Assembly: GCF_000757725.1 (NCBI RefSeq) | Contig: NZ_JJMU01000054.1 | Coordinates: 1-64,000 of the forward strand | DNA from: Sphingobacterium deserti | GTDB taxonomy: Bacteria > Bacteroidota > Bacteroidia > Sphingobacteriales > Sphingobacteriaceae | Length of the DNA stretch: 64,000 nt | Reading direction: 5' to 3' | Shown here: positions 56,085-64,000 of the stretch, one piece after another | How positions within the stretch are numbered: position 1 is the stretch's first letter | Layout: each line of letters opens with the position of its first letter | The notes under the pieces: generated by a model | The model's database searches: none | What the model saw: only the letters and a program-made list of their open reading frames with translations | Told to the model about the DNA's origin: nothing | Translations under genes and position numbers: made by a program

Positions 56085-56493
56085 TTACCCATTTTATTAT
56101 GGTAACAGTGGTTCCGCTTCCTACCGTCGATTTGATATCAAACTCGTTCACAAGGCGTTTGGTTCCGGGCAATCCCAGCCCTAGGCTGTTTCCTGTAGAG
56201 AATCCGTCTTGCATAGCTTGGTTAATATCGGCGATGCCCGGTCCGTCATCTTGAAACGTCAATTTTACGCCTTGATTCCTTCCAACAGAAACCGTTTCTA
56301 CGAGTACAGCGCCGCCCTTGGCATAACGCAGCATATTTCGTACAAGCTCGCTCGCCGCAGTAATAAGTTTGGTTTGGTTCACCAGGCCCATCTTAATTTT
56401 AACGGCGCATTGCTTGACGGTATTTCGCAGTGGTACGACATCTTGCTCCTTGACAACCAGAACTGTCTCCTTAGTGATCGTTATCGGTATCAT
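56077..56493 (-). CDS. rsbT: RsbT-type switch serine/threonine kinase
   Basis: A GHKL ATPase of about 138 residues that phosphorylates RsbS/RsbR and then leaves the stressosome. The N-box is intact (LITAASELVRNMLRYAKGG, ExxxN) and the G-boxes read FQDDGPGIADI and STGNSLGLGLPGTKRL. The ATG at 56493 is preferred (MIPITITKETV); it overlaps the rsbS end by 23 bases, while the longer frame to 56520 overlaps more. It precedes the RsbT-SpoIIE fusion with an eight-base overlap, so translation is coupled. Confidence 0.92.
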   Translation of the reverse strand: MIPITITKETVLVVKEQDVVPLRNTVKQCAVKIKMGLVNQTKLITAASELVRNMLRYAKGGAVLVETVSVGRNQGVKLTFQDDGPGIADINQAMQDGFSTGNSLGLGLPGTKRLVNEFDIKSTVGSGTTVTIIKWVNG

Positions 56494-56875
56494 CGTCCCA
56501 CTCTTCTGTAGTGTCGTCAAAAGTTATCAGACTGTTTAGCAATTCCATTCCTCGTTCCACATTCAATGCGGTCCGCACTCCGGTTAGGGGTAAGCCTAAT
56601 TCTACCAACGTAATAGCTACAGCCGGCTGTATGCCTACCACGACTGTTTGCGCATCAAGAAGTCGCGACATATTGGCTATGTTGCCTAAGATACGTCCCA
56701 TGAAAGAGTCAACAATACTAACCGCTGAAATATCGATCAATACCCCTTTGGCAGCATTCTTTTCCACGGCATTGATTAAATCAGCTTCGAGGTCTAATGC
56801 CAATCTATCATAAAGATCTACTTGGATGGTCACCAGTAAAAATTGACCCATTTTTAAGATTGGGATTCTTTCCAT
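56471..56875 (-). CDS. rsbS: RsbS-type stressosome scaffold (single STAS domain)
   Basis: A 134-residue STAS-domain core protein of the stressosome. The phosphorylation-site segment is ISAVSIVDSFMGRIL with Ser 57, matching Ser 59 of B. subtilis RsbS. VVVGIQPAVAITLVELGL is the second conserved STAS segment. The C-terminal tail is strongly acidic (TTEEWDDDTDNDH). It starts three bases after rsbR ends and overlaps rsbT, the fixed R-S-T order of stressosome modules. Confidence 0.93.
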   Translation of the reverse strand: MERIPILKMGQFLLVTIQVDLYDRLALDLEADLINAVEKNAAKGVLIDISAVSIVDSFMGRILGNIANMSRLLDAQTVVVGIQPAVAITLVELGLPLTGVRTALNVERGMELLNSLITFDDTTEEWDDDTDNDH

Positions 56876-56878
56876 GAA

Positions 56879-57739
56879 TTACTTTTTGATGGTTTTGGTT
56901 GTATCGTTATTTCTTACTGCTAAGTTTAAGATGCGAAAGGCATGTTGCAATGCGCTGGCGAGAGTAGATTTGGTCACTATCTGTGAAAGATCGATGCCTA
57001 GATACACAATGGTCTGCGCTATCTCTGGGCGGATACCACTGATGATACATTCAGCTCCCATAAGTCGCGTAGCACTAACCGCTTTTAATAAATGTTGTGC
57101 GACCAGAGAATCTACAGTTGGCACACCCGAAATATCAAGTATAGCGACGCTGCTGCCCGTTTCCACGATTTCCTGCAATAAATTTTCTAATACCGTTTGT
57201 GTACGTGAGCTATCTAGGGTTCCTATTATGGGAAGTGCTAATATCCCGTCCCAAACTTTGATTACAGGTGTGGATATTTCTGAAATCTCGTCTGTTTGTC
57301 GATTGATAACGTCTTCCCGCCCTTCGATGAATGTTTCAAAAGTTACGGTAGCTAAGCTGTCCATCAACCGGCTCAACGTGATAATAAATGGAATAGCTTC
57401 TTTGCTTTTCTTCAAGTCATCACTCAATACTTCCAGAATGGACTCCTTCAACGAGAAAATGAATAGCCCTGTTTCCCGCGGACTAAAGCCTTGACGTGCG
57501 CGTTTGAAAGATACCTCTCGCAATAATTCGATTACAGCATCAAAGTCTGCAGACTTGATGTCGTCGATATTCGAATTTTCAATACTATCAACGAACGTAT
57601 CAACTAATTTTTCGACGTAGTCATTAATCTCCCCCTCGTCAAAAGGGTTGCCATTGAGGGCTGCGTCGTGTGCCTGCTTATCCAACCAGAGCTTCAAAAC
57701 ATTTTGCTTTCTTTTTTTTAATACCTGAACAATTTCCAT
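56879..57739 (-). CDS. rsbR: RsbR-type stressosome sensor (N-terminal helical sensor plus STAS)
   Basis: First gene of the operon. Residues 1-150 are an all-helical sensor-like domain and 155-280 a STAS domain with the RsbR hallmark GVPTVDSLVAQHL and SGIRPEIAQTIVYLGIDL, very close to Bacillus RsbR proteins. The two phosphorylation sites, Thr 171 and Thr 205 in B. subtilis RsbRA, appear to be serines here (Ser 177 in GTLDSS and Ser 211 in PTVDS), with the same 34-residue spacing. Only one RsbR is encoded in this operon; other sensors could exist elsewhere in the genome. Confidence 0.93.
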   Translation of the reverse strand: MEIVQVLKKRKQNVLKLWLDKQAHDAALNGNPFDEGEINDYVEKLVDTFVDSIENSNIDDIKSADFDAVIELLREVSFKRARQGFSPRETGLFIFSLKESILEVLSDDLKKSKEAIPFIITLSRLMDSLATVTFETFIEGREDVINRQTDEISEISTPVIKVWDGILALPIIGTLDSSRTQTVLENLLQEIVETGSSVAILDISGVPTVDSLVAQHLLKAVSATRLMGAECIISGIRPEIAQTIVYLGIDLSQIVTKSTLASALQHAFRILNLAVRNNDTTKTIKK

Positions 57740-57778
57740 AGGGTATGCTGATCTTATAAGTAGAAGAAATTAAACATT

Positions 57779-57786
57779 CAAATGTA
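57779..57786 (-). promoter_or_regulatory. Candidate -7 box of the stressosome operon
   Basis: On the minus strand TACATTTG (57779-57786) matches TAnnTTTG and lies 40 bases upstream of the rsbR ATG. No clear TTTG -33 element was found at the expected distance, so support is modest. Confidence 0.4.
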
Positions 57787-57826
57787 ATTAAATTTGTTCC
57801 GATTTGAAGATGCTTATTATCGCCAA

Positions 57827-57848
57827 AAGCCCCTGTAGTAAGGGGCTT
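57827..57848 (-). terminator. Hairpin upstream of rsbR, probably ending the NlpE-like transcript
   Basis: AAGCCCCT (57827-57834) and AGGGGCTT (57841-57848) form an eight-base stem with a six-base loop; on the minus strand it runs into TTTT. The rest of the 310-base gap between the NlpE-like gene and rsbR holds no gene. Confidence 0.65.
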
Positions 57849-58049
57849 CGGAGGTATGAGGATATCCAATATGCTTGTTTTCAACAGAAAAGAAAAGTCT
57901 AAAAAATGCCATGTAATATGGTGCGTATTTTTACCAATGCAAAACACGTATTTTCCTATCACTTTTACGTAGATCGCTTGTTGTACAATGAGATGACTTA
58001 CATCTTAAACGATACGCTAAATTAGGACGTTACTGGAATAAGAGGTAGA

Positions 58050-58598
58050 CTATTGTACTTTGCTATAGACAAACTTCTCGGCCGCATCTCCTTCGATCAC
58101 TTCTCCTTTTTTATCAAGATGGAGCAGCTTATCTTTTGCAATCTTCAATTTCAGGTCAGTGTCTTTACCTTGAAGGTGTAGAACAGAACCATTGTCGGCT
58201 AATTTAAACCGGCCATTGTCTTCTGTTTTTTTGGAGGTTCCTAAATGTTCGGTCGTAATTTGGAAGGTCTCGTTATTGTTGATAACGATTTTCGTACGGA
58301 TGCCTTGGCAATCATCACAAGGGATAGTGCCCTCATAACTTCCTTCGAAATCAGTTGGATTCACCGCTACGTCCGTAGTAGACTCGTTGTCGCCAGCTGC
58401 GGCTGTACCTTGTTGTCCAGTTTGCGCATCAGAGGATGCAGAACCTGTTTCACTAGCCGTTCCTGTGGCGGCTTGACCATCATCTTGCGGTTTTGATAAA
58501 TCAACACATCCTACAGTAGATAAACAGATTAAACAGGCAAGAGGCAACCATCTGTATTTTTTAAGTTTCGGATTTTTGCTAAAAAAAATTTTATTCAT
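58050..58598 (-). CDS. NlpE-like envelope lipoprotein
   Basis: A lipoprotein (LSTVGC, Cys 31) with a low-complexity Ser/Thr/Gly/Gln linker (about 35-75), then an NlpE N-terminal-like barrel: SYEGTIPCDDCQGIRTKI with the CxxC motif, and repeated beta-strands to KFVYSKVQ. In enterobacteria NlpE senses surface contact and copper or redox stress through the CXXC. The second ATG (58598) is chosen because AAGGAG lies six bases before it; the frame opens to a TTG at 58613. It lies upstream of the stressosome operon on the same strand but is separated by a hairpin. Confidence 0.82.
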   Translation of the reverse strand: MNKIFFSKNPKLKKYRWLPLACLICLSTVGCVDLSKPQDDGQAATGTASETGSASSDAQTGQQGTAAAGDNESTTDVAVNPTDFEGSYEGTIPCDDCQGIRTKIVINNNETFQITTEHLGTSKKTEDNGRFKLADNGSVLHLQGKDTDLKLKIAKDKLLHLDKKGEVIEGDAAEKFVYSKVQ

Positions 58599-58601
58599 CA
58601 T

Positions 58602-58958
58602 TTTCTCCTTCAATAAATAATAATTAAAAAGTAATAAGTGAAAAATAATACACCAAAATAACTATCCTTTTTAGGAACAAACCACGTTACGCATCTATTG
58701 CGACATCGTCTTAAGCTTGATATGTATTAAAACTCTTCATTAAAACGCTATTCGTGCCAAGCTCGTTTTTTAAAATCATTATAACGGGTATTTATAGCGC
58801 TGCAAACAGGCACTTATTTCTAGCTGTAAACTTTTGAAATGCTATGTGATCTTAACGTGGGTGCAATTCTAGTATTGAAATAAGAGCTGCTCAATTGGCC
58901 AAAGTATATTACGTTAAAGCCAACTGTTTTGGCTATCGTGCGTTAATAAAGTAAAACG
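58602..58958. other. Intergenic region without recognisable features
   Basis: This A/T-rich stretch lies between the divergent NlpE-like and EamA genes. No ORF, tRNA-like fold, strong inverted repeat or TAnnTTTG box was identified. It must contain promoters for both neighbours. Confidence 0.5.
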
Positions 58959-59387
58959 ATGTGGATTATATACGCGTTATTGGCTGCGGTTTCGGCGGCT
59001 CTAGTGATTGTCTTGACAAAGGCCGGGTTAAAGAACGTAGATTCCAGCTTAGCATTTGCTATTCAAGCTATATTCATTGTATGTATAACTTGGTCAGTGG
59101 TCTTTTATAAAGGGAATTCTTCCGAATATACCAGTATTGATGCCCGCACGTGGATTTACCTCACATGCGCTGGAATTTGTACAACGCTTTCTACCTTACT
59201 TTCGTATAAGGCCTTGTCTTTAGGACCAGCGTCATACGTCGTTACCATCGAGCGGACATCGTTGGTCATTGCCATTGTTCTGGCAGTGATTTTTCTGAAA
59301 GAAAAAATAACATGGCAAATTGTGGTTGGAAGTTTAGCTATTATAGCTGGGGCCGTGTTGATCGCGGTGTCGGGGAATTCTGACTAG
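58959..59387 (+). CDS. Half-size EamA/DMT-family transporter
   Basis: A 142-residue membrane protein with five hydrophobic segments, one EamA unit rather than the usual two, ending in the typical LAVIFLKEKITWQIVVGSLAIIAGAVLI. Such half-size drug/metabolite transporters work as dimers, often of antiparallel topology. Substrate unknown. It is monocistronic, with its end sharing a bidirectional hairpin with dapA. Confidence 0.88.
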   Translation: MWIIYALLAAVSAALVIVLTKAGLKNVDSSLAFAIQAIFIVCITWSVVFYKGNSSEYTSIDARTWIYLTCAGICTTLSTLLSYKALSLGPASYVVTIERTSLVIAIVLAVIFLKEKITWQIVVGSLAIIAGAVLIAVSGNSD

Positions 59388-59416
59388 GAGGGGAGGGCTT
59401 CGCTAGCTTCTAACAA

Positions 59417-59450
59417 CATAAAATGAGCTACCGTGGCAGCCCATTTTATG
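59417..59450. terminator. Bidirectional hairpin between the EamA gene and dapA
   Basis: CATAAAATG (59417-59425) and CATTTTATG (59442-59450) form a nine-base stem that continues inward as GCT/AGC and CC/GG. It lies between convergent stops at 59387 and 59475. Confidence 0.8.
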
Positions 59451-59474
59451 CATGTGTCTAAATGCGATTGGCTG

Positions 59475-60356
59475 TTATTTAAGACCTGCGATTTCTTTGT
59501 TGATCGTTTCTTGTAAGGCATTACTTGCAGGTACCAAAGGAAGGCGTACCGCGTCTGACGTTATAATGCCCAATTGTTTCAAAATGTATTTAACTCCACA
59601 AGGGTTACTCTCCACAAAGCAAAGGTCAGTAACGCGCAATAAATCCTCATGTATACGACGTGCTTCGACATAATCTCCAGTAGCGCACAGCGCAGTTAGT
59701 TTACTCACTTTTGCGGGATAGGCGTTTCCGATTACGGATATTATCCCAACAGCGCCAAGTGCCATCATAGGCAATGTGACAGGGTCATCACCTGAAATCA
59801 AATCAAAGTTAGCAGGCTTATCGCGCAGGATTTGGCTGAACTGTGCGAAATTTCCTGAGGCTTCTTTTGTTGCTACAATATTGCTAAAATCTTCTGCTAA
59901 GCGTATTGTCGTAGCAGGTGACATGTTGCTACCCGTACGTCCAGGAACATTATACAGAATGATAGGGAGCTTCGAGGCTTCAGCAATTGCCTTATAATGC
60001 TGGTAGATACCTTCCTGCGTTGGCTTATTGTAATAAGGTGATACGGAAAGCAATGCACAGTAGCCGCTCCAGTTGAAAGAAGCGATTTGTTTTGCAATTT
60101 CAACGGTGTTATTTCCTCCTATACCAGCCACAAGCGGCACCCGATGGTCAACACGCTTCGCCGTATACTCCCAAATTTCCTCTCTCTCCTTTGCTGTTAA
60201 TGTGGCTGTTTCGCCCGTTGTTCCCAATGAAACCAAATAGTTCATCCCTTCATCGATCTGAAAGTCTATTAGTTTTCCTAACGACTCAAAATCAATCGAT
60301 CCATCTGCATTAAAAGGGGTAACCAACGCTACACCTGCTCCTTGAAGCTCATTCAT
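59475..60356 (-). CDS. dapA: 4-hydroxy-tetrahydrodipicolinate synthase
   Basis: Condenses pyruvate with aspartate semialdehyde, the first committed step of lysine and diaminopimelate synthesis. The 293-residue TIM barrel shows the Schiff-base Lys 164 in ATKEASGN, the catalytic Tyr 135 in YNVPGRTG and SLGTTGET at 43-50. It follows ligA by 20 bases on the same strand, so the two are probably co-transcribed, and it ends at the hairpin shared with the EamA gene. Paralogues of this family (NanA, KDG aldolases) exist, but the motif set fits DapA. Confidence 0.95.
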   Translation of the reverse strand: MNELQGAGVALVTPFNADGSIDFESLGKLIDFQIDEGMNYLVSLGTTGETATLTAKEREEIWEYTAKRVDHRVPLVAGIGGNNTVEIAKQIASFNWSGYCALLSVSPYYNKPTQEGIYQHYKAIAEASKLPIILYNVPGRTGSNMSPATTIRLAEDFSNIVATKEASGNFAQFSQILRDKPANFDLISGDDPVTLPMMALGAVGIISVIGNAYPAKVSKLTALCATGDYVEARRIHEDLLRVTDLCFVESNPCGVKYILKQLGIITSDAVRLPLVPASNALQETINKEIAGLK

Positions 60357-60376
60357 TGTATATTGTCTAAATTTTA

Positions 60377-62431
<2,055 letters not shown>

Positions 62432-62517
62432 TTAAAAGAGCCGTTTTTCGAACAAAGCCAAATTAGCTTTAATCGCTCAAGATAATAATCGAAACGGCAC
62501 GTTCCGTATTAAGGATG

Positions 62518-63549
62518 TTATTTAAAATTATCGACTTTTAACGCAGTGAATTTTTGTATTTTATTCACATAAAATGCCCAAATTATGCTTTTTGTATATT
62601 GACCCTTTTCGTTTTCTGGCGCCATATGTCGTTGCCGTTTGCTCGCGTTACGGAAAAAATACAATAGAAAATGCTGATGGGCACGGCTGACAGCCCAGGC
62701 ATCCCTCGGCTTACGGTCTGCAAGAAACTTAATTAGAGCGAGCAGGTCTAGCCACATCCGCGCGAAGATAACCCAGCAAGCTGTAAAAAAAGGAAGGTTC
62801 TTCTGCAGCATAACCAGGTTGTTTCTGAAATTAAGGTATGTTTTTTTCGGGTTGCTTGTGCTTAATGTGCCGCCGCCTACATGGTATACCGTGGATGCTG
62901 ATACATAGCCAATACGATAGCCCATGCGCTTTAATCGCCAACAAAGATCGATCTCCTCCATATGTGCGAAGAAGTCGGCATCAAAACCTGCCGCCGCCCT
63001 CCAGGCAGAAGCACGAATGAAGAGCGCAGCGCCAGATGCCCAGAATATTTCGCTGTTGTCGTCATATTGCTGTTGATCCTGCTCGACGATATGAAAAAAG
63101 CGACCTCGACAAAAAGGATAACCATATTTGTCGATAAAGCCACCCGCGGCACCCGCGTGTTCGAAATCGCCTTTCGCATGGTAGGCTCTGATTTTAGGCT
63201 GTGCCGCTACCATCTGATCTTGCGATTCTAAGTAAGCAATGACCGGCTCGATCCAAGATGGTGTAACTTCCACATCCGAATTTAGCAAAACAAAATAATC
63301 TGCCTCTACATGAGACAATACCGCATTGTATCCACCCGCAAAGCCTAGATTTTCATTATTTCTGATAACCCGAATTGTCGGGTAATATTCTTCTACAAAC
63401 GCCACAGAATCATCAGTAGATGCATTATCGCCCAATACGAATTCTACGTTGGGATAGGTGCTGTTGTATACAGAAGGTAAAAATTTCTCTAAAAAAAATC
63501 GCCCGTTCCAGTTAAGGATAACGACGGCTACACGTGGGTAATGCTTCAT
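62518..63549 (-). CDS. Family 2 glycosyltransferase
   Basis: A GT-A fold transferase of about 343 residues, similar to rhamnosyl- or other O-antigen/surface-polysaccharide transferases. VVILNWNGRFFLEKFLPSV begins the nucleotide-binding part, LGDNASTDDSV and LLNSDVEV (the DxD-like metal site) follow, and FFAHMEEIDLCWRLKRMGYR is the ED-type acceptor motif. The ATG at 63549 is chosen because its ATGA overlaps the stop of the upstream acyltransferase, giving translational coupling. The frame continues to 63585 without need. Confidence 0.9.
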   Translation of the reverse strand: MKHYPRVAVVILNWNGRFFLEKFLPSVYNSTYPNVEFVLGDNASTDDSVAFVEEYYPTIRVIRNNENLGFAGGYNAVLSHVEADYFVLLNSDVEVTPSWIEPVIAYLESQDQMVAAQPKIRAYHAKGDFEHAGAAGGFIDKYGYPFCRGRFFHIVEQDQQQYDDNSEIFWASGAALFIRASAWRAAAGFDADFFAHMEEIDLCWRLKRMGYRIGYVSASTVYHVGGGTLSTSNPKKTYLNFRNNLVMLQKNLPFFTACWVIFARMWLDLLALIKFLADRKPRDAWAVSRAHQHFLLYFFRNASKRQRHMAPENEKGQYTKSIIWAFYVNKIQKFTALKVDNFK

Positions 63550-64000
63550 GTTCTGCGTTTTCTTTTCCAACGTCTGTGCGACCATAGCCAGTATTCTGGC
63601 TGCTTTCGTATCATTTCCTCTGTAAAGAGATTATGCTTTAGTGTGATTTCATGTGGTTCGTAATCGTCGGGATTTTCAATCAATGTAGTAAACTTACAAT
63701 AATAATATCCTCGCTTTTCTTTGCGCCCTATATGGCAATACACAATAGGGTTCTTTGTTAGCCGCGCGATGCGCTCGGTGCCAGTATAGACCAGCGTGTC
63801 CTGATTAAGGAAATTCATGTAGTAGTCGGAATCCTGGTACATCGGTGTCTGATCGGCGACAAACATGCTAATGTGGGGTTGATGCCGGAGCTGAACAATA
63901 TGCCGCAATATCTGTTTCATAGGAACCATCGTAGCACCAAATCTGCAACGCAACGCATTATAGACATCATTGAAATCGCTATTGCTAAGCGGCTTGTAGA
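63546..64000 (-). CDS. C-terminal part of an LpxL/HtrB-type lipid A acyltransferase (runs off the right edge)
   Basis: About 150 C-terminal residues of an inner-membrane acyltransferase. The frame is open through the window edge (YKPLSNSDFNDVYNALR), so the start is outside; the listed ORF starting at a TTG within it is not the true start. The visible part has the family's late segments, GATMVPMKQILRHI, PIVYCHIGRKEKRGYY and PEYWLWSHRRWKRKRR. It would add a secondary acyl chain to lipid A. Its TGA overlaps the ATG of the glycosyltransferase, linking two envelope-building genes. Confidence 0.85.
   Translation of the reverse strand, partial: YKPLSNSDFNDVYNALRCRFGATMVPMKQILRHIVQLRHQPHISMFVADQTPMYQDSDYYMNFLNQDTLVYTGTERIARLTKNPIVYCHIGRKEKRGYYYCKFTTLIENPDDYEPHEITLKHNLFTEEMIRKQPEYWLWSHRRWKRKRRT

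Noticed and set aside
56874..57494. 206-residue plus-strand ORF
   Set aside because: It is the exact antisense of rsbR, whose STAS motifs are unmistakable.

Overview
The window looks like a chromosomal stretch of a Bacteroidota bacterium, most likely Sphingobacteriaceae (Sphingobacterium/Pedobacter-like). The evidence is three SusC/SusD outer-membrane pairs, a FecI-type sigma factor with a FecR anti-sigma, hybrid-two-component-like regulators with AraC output, TAnnTTTG-type promoter boxes and mostly weak Shine-Dalgarno sites. The genus is inference; no rRNA or tRNA gene was found to anchor it.

Layout. 1-540: the 3' end of an Rpn-family (PD-(D/E)XK) nuclease gene and a second, free-standing copy of its C-terminal tail. 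728-5477: glycerol catabolism (glpD-glpK-glpF) divergent from a DeoR/GlpR-like repressor. 5508-10181: a secreted Gfo/Idh/MocA oxidoreductase and a 1130-residue HEAT-DUF1080-DUF1080 protein, together a plausible oxidise-then-cleave glycoside pair. 10385-10695: a hairpin-rich intergenic repeat. 10733-15077: copper handling (multicopper oxidase with a beta-barrel-like tail, HMA-DUF3347 protein, small Cys-rich protein) plus a Pr6Pr membrane protein. 15196-39627: a carbohydrate locus with an enolase-superfamily protein, an orphan response regulator, a five-gene SusC/SusD/surface-protein/GH43 operon, a sulfatase, a second SusC/SusD pair, a two-component system split into sensor kinase and AraC regulator, and a GH105-type unsaturated uronyl hydrolase. 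Sulfatase plus GH105 plus GH43 suggests a complex, perhaps sulfated, uronate-containing polysaccharide.

39868-45254: an accessory stretch with an SF1 helicase, a TonB-C-like protein, a TPR protein, a Tae4-type peptidoglycan amidase effector followed by a candidate lipoprotein immunity gene, a small unknown protein and a CheY-like receiver. 45655-53738: ECF sigma, FecR, an STN-domain SusC, SusD and a secreted endonuclease/exonuclease/phosphatase-family enzyme, a cell-surface-signalling nutrient locus.

53849-57739: a compact stressosome operon, rsbR-rsbS-rsbT, then an RsbT-SpoIIE fusion phosphatase, then a histidine kinase whose N-terminus looks like a degenerate RsbT domain. No sigma-B-type factor is adjacent, so output probably runs through the phosphatase and kinase. 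58050-64000: an NlpE-like lipoprotein, a half-size EamA transporter, ligA-dapA, and a glycosyltransferase translationally coupled to an LpxL/HtrB-type acyltransferase that runs off the right edge.

Best candidates for unusual biology: the stressosome with three successive RsbT-like domains feeding a kinase, the Rpn tail with a strong internal ribosome site duplicated as a separate small gene, the orphan Tae4 effector pair, the split HTCS regulators, the three-hairpin repeat, and the multicopper oxidase with a barrel-like extension.
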